Shown here: piece after piece, positions 52,520 to 60,210 of the stretch
Position numbering within the stretch: position 1 is the first letter of the stretch
Layout: the number at the start of each line of letters is the position of its first letter
Assembly (NCBI GenBank): GCA_934202735.1
Contig: CAKPYH010000002.1
Coordinates: 186,001-250,000, forward strand
Length of the DNA stretch: 64,000 nt
Origin: an uncultured Alphaproteobacteria bacterium
Lineage (GTDB): Bacteria > Pseudomonadota > Alphaproteobacteria > CAAHEQ01 > UBA3637
Reading direction: 5' to 3'
Translations under genes and position numbers: made by a program
Notes under the pieces: generated by a model
Seen by the model: only the letters and a program-made list of their open reading frames with translations
The model's database searches: none
Told to the model about the DNA's origin: nothing

Positions 52520-53242
52520 ATGACTTTTAAGAAAACACTGACCGGGATTGCTTTGGCTGCGGGAGCCATGGTGGCGCCGATGACCAAGGCTGAAACAAAA
52601 CCGGCGGATACACCGGCAAAAACTCAGGAAGCCACGCAAGGTGAAAAAATTACAATGCCGGCCTGGATCCCAACAACTGCCGACGGTAAGTTTGACGAGA
52701 AGAGAGCCCATGAACAAGCCGATATGCTGTGGCAAGAAAATGGCGATGCTATTCAGAAATATGCCGATGATGTGGCTGCCGGTGTGCCGGAAGAAATTGC
52801 CTTTACCAAGTTTGCTCACAAATTGGCAAAAGGTGATAAAGAACAAGAAAAACAAATCCTGTCTCTGTATGACGCCGTCAAAAAAACACGCGAGCAACGC
52901 AAAGGGAATATGACAGATGATTCGTTTTTCGCAGCGTGTAATGCAGGAGCGTTGTCTTTTGTATTTTTGGTTCTTTCTTCTTCTTTGTTAGGAGAAATGA
53001 ACGATAAAAAAGTGGGGCGCTACTTGAGCATTGCTAATGTTACCGCATTGGCGGTATTCACTCTATTAAAATGGGTAAATCCAAATCAAGTTACAAAAGA
53101 CACATTTGTTGACTTTCAAAAACAAATGCATCAAGCCTATACGCAACAAATAAATGGCGATAAGAACTATACGATAACCGACATGGCAACGGCCCGGAAG
53201 ATGATCCAAATGGCGCAAGGCGTCAAAAGGGCAGAAAGATAG
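52520..53242 (+). CDS. Unrecognised exported/membrane protein carried by the insert
   Basis: The 240-residue protein has a signal peptide (KTLTGIALAAGAMVAPMTKA), a Lys/Glu/Ala-rich helical middle (about 50-140), two hydrophobic helices (ALSFVFLVLSSSLLG and YLSIANVTALAVFTLLKWV), and a polar C-terminus with helices (DFQKQMHQAYTQQ). No family recognised. It lies between the miaB end and the second repeat, with its own consensus promoter and terminator, so it is an independent unit. The miaB end upstream suggests its original home was just after miaB. Confidence 0.75.
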   Translation: MTFKKTLTGIALAAGAMVAPMTKAETKPADTPAKTQEATQGEKITMPAWIPTTADGKFDEKRAHEQADMLWQENGDAIQKYADDVAAGVPEEIAFTKFAHKLAKGDKEQEKQILSLYDAVKKTREQRKGNMTDDSFFAACNAGALSFVFLVLSSSLLGEMNDKKVGRYLSIANVTALAVFTLLKWVNPNQVTKDTFVDFQKQMHQAYTQQINGDKNYTITDMATARKMIQMAQGVKRAER

Positions 53243-53264
53243 GTCATTTTGGCTTGGATTTATG

Positions 53265-53298
53265 AAAAGCCCGTCGGTGTGAAACGGTGGGCTTTTTT
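53265..53298 (+). terminator. Terminator of the inserted gene
   Basis: A 9-bp stem (53268-53276 with 53285-53293, two G-T pairs) with A run before and T run after. About 100 bp of non-coding DNA follow to the right-hand repeat. Confidence 0.85.
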
Positions 53299-53400
53299 GT
53301 TGGGAGAAGAAAATGTTGCATTTCGGAAAAATGAATTTCGTACGATAGGACAAAAAAGCCTGTTCCATTCTGTGGAGCAAGAATAATTCAAACAAGTGCA

Positions 53401-53714
53401 ACACCATTGGAAATTGGTGGCACAGATGCCCTTCGGTATCCCCGTTGAATCCCCGGCCGAAAAAGAATTTGTCCCCCTGAAAGAACGCTTTATCATGATA
53501 AAGGAATAACAATATGAATACACTCCCCCGCTTGCAAATTGATTTGAACGGTATCTTACACAATTATCGGACCTTTGCCGCCGCCCGTGCCTATGCCGAC
53601 ACCGTAATGGCCGCCGTTGTCAAAGATAATGCCTACGGCCTGGGGGTCCGGGCCGTTGCAGATATCCTTTACCGCAACGGTTGTCGGACTTTTTTTGTGG
53701 CCCACGGCACGGAA
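53401..53714 (+). repeat. 314-bp direct repeat, right copy
   Basis: The second copy of 51922-52235. It restores the alr start, so the racemase here is intact, but leaves a stray 108-bp end of the nitroreductase gene without its body. Confidence 0.97.
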
Positions 53715-54599
53715 GGCAGTGAGGTCCGAACGGTGGCTCCGCAGGCCGATATTTATGTCTTGCAAGGCTACGGCCGGGATACCCGTGATCATTTTATCCG
53801 TAGCAACCTGATTCCCGTTTTGAACACACCTGCTCAAATATCTCTGTGGCATCAGGATCAACCCAATCAACAACGGCCGGCCTTACAGGTGGAAACCGGA
53901 TTAAACCGATTGGGCCTGACGGCGACACAGGTGGCAACCATGACAGAAACCGAACGCAACACCTTTGGGCTCATCCTTTCTCATTTGGCCTGTGCGGACA
54001 ATCCGGCCCACCCGCAAAACCAAGAACAACGACAAGCCTTTCAACAGATCCGCACCCTGTTTCCCCACGCCCAGTATTCACTAGCAGCGTCTGACGGTTT
54101 TCTGTTAGGCAAAACCTATCAGTTTCATATTGTGCGTTTAGGGGCCGTTTTGTATGGTCTCAACCCTGTCCCCCATGCAAGCCTGCATAGCCAAAATGTC
54201 GTGCAATTCAGTGCCCCTGTCTTGCGTGTATGCTCGGTTCCCGGCGGTGCGGCCATTGGTTATGGTGCCGACTATATCACCCCCGCACCCCGCCGTATTG
54301 CCACACTTTCCGTAGGCTACGGCGATGGTGTTTTCCGTTCTTTCTTTCCGCAGGGCCGCCTTTGGTTTAATACACCGGCCGGTTGGATAGATGCCCCCGT
54401 TGCGGGTCGTATTTCTATGGATAACCTGATGTGCGATATAACCGATATACCCCCCGAATATGTCAAAGAAGGAGATTGGGGCTATTTGATCTATGACGGA
54501 TGGACGGCCGATGAGATGGCCGCCACCTGTGGCACAATCGGGTATGAAGTCCTGAGTGCTATCGGCCACGGCATTCGGGCACAACGCACATATATTTAA
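53514..54599 (+). CDS. alr: Alanine racemase
   Basis: This PLP enzyme makes D-alanine for peptidoglycan. The 361-residue protein has the PLP lysine (Lys37 in VVKDNAYGLG), VETGLNRLGLT, and the catalytic Tyr region GYGADYITPAPRRIATLSVGYG. K-D-N-A-Y-G-L-G differs from the usual K-A-N-A-Y-G-H-G. The ribosome site is inside the repeat, so expression here depends on a promoter within the insert or read-through. A shortened copy lies 1479 bp upstream. Confidence 0.93.
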   Translation: MNTLPRLQIDLNGILHNYRTFAAARAYADTVMAAVVKDNAYGLGVRAVADILYRNGCRTFFVAHGTEGSEVRTVAPQADIYVLQGYGRDTRDHFIRSNLIPVLNTPAQISLWHQDQPNQQRPALQVETGLNRLGLTATQVATMTETERNTFGLILSHLACADNPAHPQNQEQRQAFQQIRTLFPHAQYSLAASDGFLLGKTYQFHIVRLGAVLYGLNPVPHASLHSQNVVQFSAPVLRVCSVPGGAAIGYGADYITPAPRRIATLSVGYGDGVFRSFFPQGRLWFNTPAGWIDAPVAGRISMDNLMCDITDIPPEYVKEGDWGYLIYDGWTADEMAATCGTIGYEVLSAIGHGIRAQRTYI

Positions 54600-54618
54600 C
54601 AAATTTTAAAAATTTATG

Positions 54619-54646
54619 TTGATTTTTGAATCAAAATGTGCATAAT
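54619..54646 (+). promoter_or_regulatory. Promoter of tRNA-Gln
   Basis: TTGATT (54619-54624), 16-bp spacer, CATAAT (54641-54646), 17 bp before the tRNA. Confidence 0.5.
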
Positions 54647-54662
54647 AGAGCACATACCCTGA

Positions 54663-54736
54663 TGGGCTATCGTCTAATGGTAGGACAGCGGATTCTGATT
54701 CCGTCAGTCTTGGTTCGAGTCCAGGTAGCCCAGCCA
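54663..54736 (+). tRNA. tRNA-Gln (anticodon CTG)
   Basis: A cloverleaf with acceptor TGGGCTA/TAGCCCA, D arm, anticodon stem GCGGA/TCCGT with loop TTCTGAT (anticodon CTG), T arm CTTGGTTCGAGTCCAGG and encoded GCCA end. The last 17 nt are repeated at 56415, marking an integration event. Confidence 0.96.
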
Positions 54737-54788
54737 CTTACCCAGATTATCTTGTTGAAATTAAATATAATAAAGATAAAGAAAAAAT
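54720..54788 (+). repeat. att-like direct repeat at the tRNA-Gln 3' end, left copy
   Basis: Positions 54720-54788 and 56415-56483 are identical in 67 of 69 bases. The repeat starts in the T arm of the tRNA and runs 52 bp beyond it. This is the pattern left when an island integrates at a tRNA 3' end. Confidence 0.9.
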
Positions 54789-54808
54789 TAAATCAAAAAG
54801 TTGATATA

Positions 54809-55024
54809 ATGGATATAGAGGCAGAACAGACGGAATTTCATAATGTAATGAAAAAACTCATTATAAATAGATATAGTTCTATTGCTTTTTATATAAACAC
54901 AGAAAATTTGAAAAATACTATTACACCACAGGAATATATAAAAGAGATACAATCACACTGTAAAACAATAGCTTATGATGAGATGCATGGAAAGGAGATA
55001 ACATTTGATGGTAGGGACAGATAA
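54809..55024 (+). CDS. Small unrecognised protein of the tRNA-Gln micro-island
   Basis: A 71-residue, AT-rich gene (MDIEAEQTEFHNVMKKLIIN at its start) with no clear ribosome site. Predicted mostly helical and charged. It overlaps the Nudix-like gene by about 17 bp, so the two are probably coupled. Base composition is far lower in GC than the flanking core genes. Confidence 0.55.
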   Translation: MDIEAEQTEFHNVMKKLIINRYSSIAFYINTENLKNTITPQEYIKEIQSHCKTIAYDEMHGKEITFDGRDR

Positions 55025-55571
55025 TCATCATCTACAGATACAAGGATCAGAAGGAATAATATTACATAAAGGCAATATTGTTCTCGGTATGCAAAAACAG
55101 AAAAGATGGTATACCTTATCTAATGATGAACGAGCAGCAATCATAAAAACAATAGGTGGACAAGTCTCAGATTCTGATAAAAATGATACTAGAATAACTC
55201 TGTTTCGGGAAATAACCGAAGAAATAAAAGGTTTAAAATCTCAAGATATAACTATAAGCCAAAAGCCTATTTTTACAAAGAAAGTTCGAATGAACGCAAT
55301 AAATCCGTACGAACAAACGTCAAATTTAACCATGGAAGCAGATTTTTATTTTGTAAAAATTAGTAAAAAAATAAAAATTTTTCCAAACGATTTGCCCGCA
55401 TTATTAGAAATTCCAATCAATGCCTTGATAAAATTAGAATTTTGCAACAATATAGATTTAGATAATTTACGCAAATTTTTGATTTTAAATCAACCAAATG
55501 ATATTAATCTGCCAAAGCGTTGCGCCCTTATGATCCCTAATGAAGTAAAAGACTTTATTAAAGAATTGTAA
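55008..55571 (+). CDS. Nudix-like hydrolase
   Basis: The 187-residue protein has EGIILHKGNIVLGMQKQKRWY and a Nudix-like box ending LFREITEEIKGL. The REITEE part is right, but the spacing before it is two residues longer than the canonical box and the first Glu is Asp, so it may be a divergent member. The start is ATG 55008 or TTG 55005, both after AAAGGAG. The C-terminal ~70 residues are not recognised. Low GC, part of the micro-island. Confidence 0.65.
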   Translation: MVGTDNHHLQIQGSEGIILHKGNIVLGMQKQKRWYTLSNDERAAIIKTIGGQVSDSDKNDTRITLFREITEEIKGLKSQDITISQKPIFTKKVRMNAINPYEQTSNLTMEADFYFVKISKKIKIFPNDLPALLEIPINALIKLEFCNNIDLDNLRKFLILNQPNDINLPKRCALMIPNEVKDFIKEL

Positions 55572-55586
55572 GAAAATATATTCATT

Positions 55587-56168
55587 TTATATAGAGTTTA
55601 TTGTATTAAAAATCGAACTACCTTTTGATTTATCCCAGGAAAATATTTCCGTATTTTTTATTCTAATATCTAAAAAGTGTTTTTCAAATTCGGCTTGGTT
55701 AAAATTGTTTCGATTGGCCGCATAATATATTGTCATTCTGATAACACCACCATGCGTAACAATTAATGTATTTTGACATTCATCCAATTCGTCAAAGAAA
55801 GATTTAACTCTTTTATACAGATTCGCTAAAGATTCTGCATGAAATTCGTCGGGATGATGATTAAAAATATTCCATGTTTCATCCGATATATGATTTGACA
55901 GCATCCCTTGCAAATCACCAAAATTTATTTCCCGTAATCTGGTATCGAAGGTAATAGAACGGGATAAAAAACGGTTAATTATTTCTGCCGTTTCTTTAGC
56001 CCGTAATAAATCTGAAGAAATGATTTTATCTATTTTAATTGAGACCAGTTTTTCCCCGGAAAGGAATGCTTCGTGTCTTCCTGTAGCATCAAGAGAAATA
56101 TCAGCGTGTCCCTGTAATCTGCGTACCGCATTCCAATTGGTTTGTCCATGCCTGACTAAATAAATCAT
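55587..56168 (-). CDS. Histidine-phosphatase-superfamily protein
   Basis: The 193-residue protein begins MIYLVRHGQTNWNAVRRLQG with the catalytic R-H-G, and has SSDLLRAKETAEII, REINFGDLQG, and the second His in LIVTHGGVIRM. These are all of the phosphoglycerate-mutase-like acid/base phosphatase family (CobC/GpmB-like). Substrate unknown. It converges on the Nudix-like gene with 15 bp between them. Low GC, part of the micro-island. Confidence 0.88.
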   Translation of the reverse strand: MIYLVRHGQTNWNAVRRLQGHADISLDATGRHEAFLSGEKLVSIKIDKIISSDLLRAKETAEIINRFLSRSITFDTRLREINFGDLQGMLSNHISDETWNIFNHHPDEFHAESLANLYKRVKSFFDELDECQNTLIVTHGGVIRMTIYYAANRNNFNQAEFEKHFLDIRIKNTEIFSWDKSKGSSIFNTINSI

Positions 56169-56319
56169 GTTTATTTTTACCTTCAAATAGAAATATACCA
56201 AAATAAGAATAAAAAAACAAATAAAATTTATACAAACTTACAATCTAATCACGAATTTTATAAAATAATTCACTTTCTTAAAAAAATCCAAAGACGATCT
56301 TGACATTGATCGAAAAATG

Positions 56320-56352
56320 TGTCACAGTCGAGCGGTACAGGTGACTGTGACA
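56320..56352. repeat. 10-bp inverted repeat beside the right att-like repeat
   Basis: Positions 56320-56329 and 56343-56352 are perfect inverted copies (TGTCACAGTC/GACTGTGACA) with a 13-bp centre. It lies 63 bp before the right att copy and could be a protein-binding site. Confidence 0.7.
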
Positions 56353-56414
56353 GAATTTTGTCTAACGCAAAAAACGTTGCCGAACAATAGGATATTTCGG
56401 GGTTCCCGGTGGTT

Positions 56415-56483
56415 TCCAGGTAGCCCAGCCACTTACCCAGATTATCTTGTTGAAATTAAATACAATAAAGGTAAAGAAAAAAT
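56415..56483 (+). repeat. att-like direct repeat, right copy
   Basis: The partner of 54720-54788. The sequence just after it starts the GNAT gene at 56482, so before integration this gene lay directly behind tRNA-Gln. Confidence 0.9.
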
Positions 56484-57009
56484 GATTTTTCCGACACAAA
56501 TGGAACTGGATAACCTGATATTAAAGAAACCGTCCACGGAATTTGCAGGACAAGTGGCCGACTTGGTTCTGCGTAATCAGGAAGAGTTTAAATTTATTCC
56601 CTGGACACGCGGTTACACAACTGTCTCAAAAGCGGAAGAAAACCTGAAATCAATGGCAGAAAAATGGGAAAAATTAAGCATTACCTACTTTATATTCAAA
56701 GCGGAAAAATTAATCGGCTATGCGGGTCTTCATGTGCGGGATGCCAAACAGGTTGCCGAAATCAGTTATTATTTGGACAAAGATTATACCGGACACGGAT
56801 ACATTACAGAGATGATTAAAAAACTGCAACAAATGTTTTTTGAACAAGGCGGTCATCGCTGTGAAATCTTTTGTAATGAGACAAATAAGCGGTCTTGTGC
56901 CGTTGCCGAAAGATTAAACTATCGTTTGGACGGCACAATGCGGGAATATGAATTGATGGACGGCGTTTATCAGGGCGTTCGCATTTATTCCAAATTATCA
57001 ACGGATTAA
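56482..57009 (+). CDS. RimJ/RimL-type GNAT N-acetyltransferase
   Basis: The 175-residue protein has FKFIPWTRGYTTVSKAEENL, YFIFKAEKLIGYAGLH, EISYYLDKDYTGHGYITEMIKKL (acetyl-CoA binding) and CNETNKRSCAVAERLNYRLDGTM. This is the RimJ/RimL group, which acetylates protein N-termini or small molecules. The ATG lies in the last two bases of the att-like repeat, so its 5' region was probably restored by integration. Confidence 0.87.
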   Translation: MIFPTQMELDNLILKKPSTEFAGQVADLVLRNQEEFKFIPWTRGYTTVSKAEENLKSMAEKWEKLSITYFIFKAEKLIGYAGLHVRDAKQVAEISYYLDKDYTGHGYITEMIKKLQQMFFEQGGHRCEIFCNETNKRSCAVAERLNYRLDGTMREYELMDGVYQGVRIYSKLSTD

Positions 57010-57213
57010 TCATCCGTTAATTTATGCGCATCAGATTCTCTGCTTTACAGGTCATCGGGGTTTGAAATACTTTTTGTCTTACAATCACGTTTCTTCAATA
57101 CACCTGATTTTTACGAAAATCAATACTTTTATTATGACGAAACAGCTGCCTGTCAACTCTATAATGATATTTCAAAATTATATCATAATTTGGAAAATTG
57201 TTTTAAGCCATAG
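57010..57213 (+). pseudogene. Possible gene remnant after the GNAT gene
   Basis: From the GNAT stop codon the same frame stays open for 67 codons with no ATG and ends at TAG 57213. Its amino-acid content looks protein-like (DFYENQYFYYDETAACQLYN). It may be the tail of a lost gene or a decayed extension of the acetyltransferase. No family recognised. The rest of the gap to 57258 shows nothing else. Confidence 0.3.
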
Positions 57214-57258
57214 TTGAAAGAAAAATTGCAAATAATTTTTCACATCATGTTCTCCATT

Positions 57259-57990
57259 TTACTTACATTCTAACCTGATTTCATAATCTTCTTGATTTTC
57301 TGCCAATCGTTTCTCTTCTTGAAAAATATATTCCACTTCCGCTGAGGTTAAAGGTCTTGTTTGAGAATCATTCAAATAGCAATAGGCTGATGGGATGAAT
57401 CCATCAAGAGTGACATTTAATTTACCAGACCGATCATAATGATTCGCGATATAGAAAGCATGCTCTTTATCTAAATTTTTGGAAGAAATAGAAACTCTCT
57501 GCAAAACACCTGATGAGTTAAAATGTCTTCCTAAAACTATATTATTTTTCATTATAGTCTCGCTTTTTAACTGGCCATTCAGGTAAAAATATCTAAATTT
57601 GATTGCCTGGCCGTCTACAACAAAAGCCTCACTGATCAATACGTTTTTCCCATTTTCTTTACTCCAAAAGGCAGTATATCCGTCTACTTTTCCATTTTTT
57701 ATCGTACGTATCTGTTTACTTGTTTCATCTTCAAGAACTATCGTTCCATTGATGGGACGTCGGTTTTTATCATAAAGTATTCCGTCTTTTGTATAATCTT
57801 GTTCTATATCATCTTCTTGAATAGTATTTAACTTGGTAAAATCAACTTGCATCGGTTTGAGAACGGGTGAAGATTTGTAGTTTTCTAATTCAATTAAATA
57901 CTGATGATGTAATTTTTCTTTGTCTAATATCCCTGCTGTGGCATTCAAACCTACCAAACCCGTTATCAGTATTGCCAATAAATTTATCAT
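57259..57990 (-). CDS. Secreted MORN/YwqK-like protein
   Basis: The 243-residue protein starts with a signal peptide (INLLAILITGLVGLNATA) and has units such as DGILYDKNRRPINGTIVLED, VDGYTAFWSKENGKN, FRYFYLNGQLKSE and NHYDRSGKLNVTLDG. This is the same style of repeat as at 1 and 13563. The ATG at 57990 follows AAAGGA; a TTG 18 bp earlier is less likely. It is probably exported. It follows the S66 peptidase gene by 27 bp. Function unknown. Confidence 0.72.
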   Translation of the reverse strand: MINLLAILITGLVGLNATAGILDKEKLHHQYLIELENYKSSPVLKPMQVDFTKLNTIQEDDIEQDYTKDGILYDKNRRPINGTIVLEDETSKQIRTIKNGKVDGYTAFWSKENGKNVLISEAFVVDGQAIKFRYFYLNGQLKSETIMKNNIVLGRHFNSSGVLQRVSISSKNLDKEHAFYIANHYDRSGKLNVTLDGFIPSAYCYLNDSQTRPLTSAEVEYIFQEEKRLAENQEDYEIRLECK

Positions 57991-58017
57991 ATCATACCGT
58001 CCTTTCAATAATAATCT

Positions 58018-59094
58018 CTAAACAATACCGCTTTCAAGCAAAGCGACGGTTTTATGTCCAGGATTGATTTCGGCTTGAACCCCGTAGGGCAAGATCAGTT
58101 GTGGCACCGTGTGGCCGTAATCCATATTTGTCACCACCGGCAAATCCGTACGACCAAATTCTTTCAGGCCTTTCAAAATCGCCTGATCAAACTCCGGGTA
58201 TTTGGCTATCCAATTTTGTTCAGCCTCTTTTGTGGTAAACCGCTCAGTTCCCGGTCGCGCAAAGAGCAAGCCCGACAGACGTTCTAAAACACCTTGGGCC
58301 CCTAAATTGCGCATCCAATATAACACCCAATCGGCCGGCGGTTGTTCTTCGGAATCTTCCAAGAATAAGATAGCCCCGTTAAAATCATCTAAATCCGGCC
58401 AGAGTTTTGTCCCTATAATCGTGTTCATCAAAACATCGGTACATCCGCCGATAAGGGGGCCGGATACCGTTTTGTCCCCTTGAATATAACGCCAAGGGGT
58501 CGTCGGAATACGTTCACGCTTTGGTGGGTTTTCTAAACCAAAGTCCACGTTTTCCACAATGAATTCTTTGCTTTCGGGAAGAATGCCGACAGGCTCGGTT
58601 GAAAATAAAGTCTTTTTGGTATTTTCAACCATAATGTCAGGAATGCCCCCGTTTTCCGCATAGCCGAACAAAAGGGACGGCGCATAAAATGTACCAAGGC
58701 CGGCCTTAAAGCACATCATGTGATTGACGGTTGTATCGGATAGGCCCATGAAAATCTTGGGGTTATTACGGATTATTTCAAAATGTTTTTCCGCCATTAA
58801 AGGCAATAGCCGGATCGTATCATCACCACCGATATTGGTTAAAATCCCTTGAACTGCCGGATTTTCAAAGGCCCACATCATATCTTCCAAACGCCAATCA
58901 GGGTGATTATAGATTTCATCCCGCGAACATAAGGCATGTGGTGTCGGGATAACCTTGATGCCAAAGGATTCTTCTATTTGGCGGACACCTTGTTGATAGC
59001 GATTGGGAAACATACCGGCCGTACCGGACGATAAAGAAATACTGGCGATCGTATCGCCGGGGTGCAACGCTTTGGGTTTGATTAAAGGTCTCAT
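58018..59094 (-). CDS. S66-family (MccF/LD-carboxypeptidase-like) peptidase
   Basis: The 358-residue serine peptidase has the nucleophile in MGLSDTTVNHMM, NIGGDDTIRLLP near it, the Glu in AILFLEDSEEQPPADW, and the His in VVTNMDYGHTVPQLILP. S66 members are LD-carboxypeptidases that trim recycled muropeptides, or MccF-type enzymes that cleave microcin C analogues; the length and LEDSEE motif are closer to MccF. The ATG at 59094 follows AAAAGGAAAA. It lies directly downstream of mltG, which favours a cell-wall role. Confidence 0.85.
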   Translation of the reverse strand: MRPLIKPKALHPGDTIASISLSSGTAGMFPNRYQQGVRQIEESFGIKVIPTPHALCSRDEIYNHPDWRLEDMMWAFENPAVQGILTNIGGDDTIRLLPLMAEKHFEIIRNNPKIFMGLSDTTVNHMMCFKAGLGTFYAPSLLFGYAENGGIPDIMVENTKKTLFSTEPVGILPESKEFIVENVDFGLENPPKRERIPTTPWRYIQGDKTVSGPLIGGCTDVLMNTIIGTKLWPDLDDFNGAILFLEDSEEQPPADWVLYWMRNLGAQGVLERLSGLLFARPGTERFTTKEAEQNWIAKYPEFDQAILKGLKEFGRTDLPVVTNMDYGHTVPQLILPYGVQAEINPGHKTVALLESGIV

Positions 59095-59136
59095 GTGCTT
59101 TTCCTTTTCAAAATCAACCACCCCCACACAGATCCA

Positions 59137-60210
59137 TCAGTTTGTCGGGGCTACATTACGAATCGTATCGGGTAAAACCTGGGGCAGTGGCGTACCGACA
59201 GATATCCCCGTCTGACGGGCATTATCCAAGGACTTTTTATTACGCTTGGCCCGCCGCCACCGATTGACATTTTTTTGATGTTCGTCGTACGTTGCGGCAA
59301 AAACATGGCCACCGGTTCCATCGGCCACAAAGTAAATATCATCGGTCTGAATTGGATTAAACACTGCTTCCAAGGCCGCACGTCCCGGATTGGCAATCGG
59401 CCCTTCTGGCAGGCCGTAAATCACATAAGTATTATACGGATGTTGAATCTTCAAATCCTTATATGTCAAGGCCCGTTTCATATCCAACCGACCGTCCGTG
59501 ACAGCATAAATAACAGTCGGATCGGACTGCAACCGAATTTTCTTTTTCAGGCGGTTTAAAAACACCGCTGCAATACGGGGGCGTTCATCGGCCCGGGCCG
59601 TTTCTTTTTCTACAATAGATGCCATAATAACGGCCTCGGACGGTGAATTAAACGGCACTGATTTATCCCGATTTTGCCACAACCGCTCCACCGTTTCGGA
59701 CATAGCCGTTTCCATCCGGCGAATCAAGGATTCCTTGGTATCGCCGTATGAATAATTATACGTTTCCGGCAAGAGTGTCCCATTGCGGGGAATCGCCGAT
59801 ACTTCACCGGTCAATCCCTTGTACCGATCCATCAAAGCCACAATTTGTGCCGATGTCAACCCTTCGGGTGCAATAAAGCGACGGGCCACCGTTTGGCCTT
59901 GGGTCAAGATGTTCATGACCAACTTGGCACTGGCCCGCCGGGGAAAACTGTATTCGCCTGATTTGATTTTCAAAGCATTTCCACTGGCCCGTACCCCCAG
60001 CTCAAAAATAGCGGGACTTTCAATCACGCCTTCGCGTTTTAAAAGTGTAGCCGTTTGTTTCAGGCTTTTGCCTTTGGGAATCACAACTTCTTTGGCTTCG
60101 GTCAACGGCCCGTCTTCCACAAACTGTGTGTATGTGGTCAAGACACTGCCCCCGATTAAGGACACCCCGACAAAAAACAAAAAGAAATAGATCAGAACAC
60201 TATGTCGCAT
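59137..60210 (-). CDS. mltG: Endolytic murein transglycosylase MltG
   Basis: MltG cleaves nascent glycan strands and sets their length. The 357-residue protein has one N-terminal membrane helix (VLIYFFLFFVGVSLIGGSVL), a LysM-like region (VVIPKGKSLKQTATLL), IMASIVEKETARADERP with the catalytic Glu, and HPYNTYVIYGLPEGPIANPG. It starts next to the fabF stop; fabF-mltG is a typical alphaproteobacterial pair. Confidence 0.94.
   Translation of the reverse strand: MRHSVLIYFFLFFVGVSLIGGSVLTTYTQFVEDGPLTEAKEVVIPKGKSLKQTATLLKREGVIESPAIFELGVRASGNALKIKSGEYSFPRRASAKLVMNILTQGQTVARRFIAPEGLTSAQIVALMDRYKGLTGEVSAIPRNGTLLPETYNYSYGDTKESLIRRMETAMSETVERLWQNRDKSVPFNSPSEAVIMASIVEKETARADERPRIAAVFLNRLKKKIRLQSDPTVIYAVTDGRLDMKRALTYKDLKIQHPYNTYVIYGLPEGPIANPGRAALEAVFNPIQTDDIYFVADGTGGHVFAATYDEHQKNVNRWRRAKRNKKSLDNARQTGISVGTPLPQVLPDTIRNVAPTN

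Noticed and set aside
54626..54808. Frame covering tRNA-Gln fused to the small island protein
   Set aside because: It reads through the tRNA; the protein more likely begins at 54809.
56317..56481. 55-codon extension of the GNAT protein
   Set aside because: It runs through the att-like repeat and the palindrome, which explain the sequence; the family start is at 56482.
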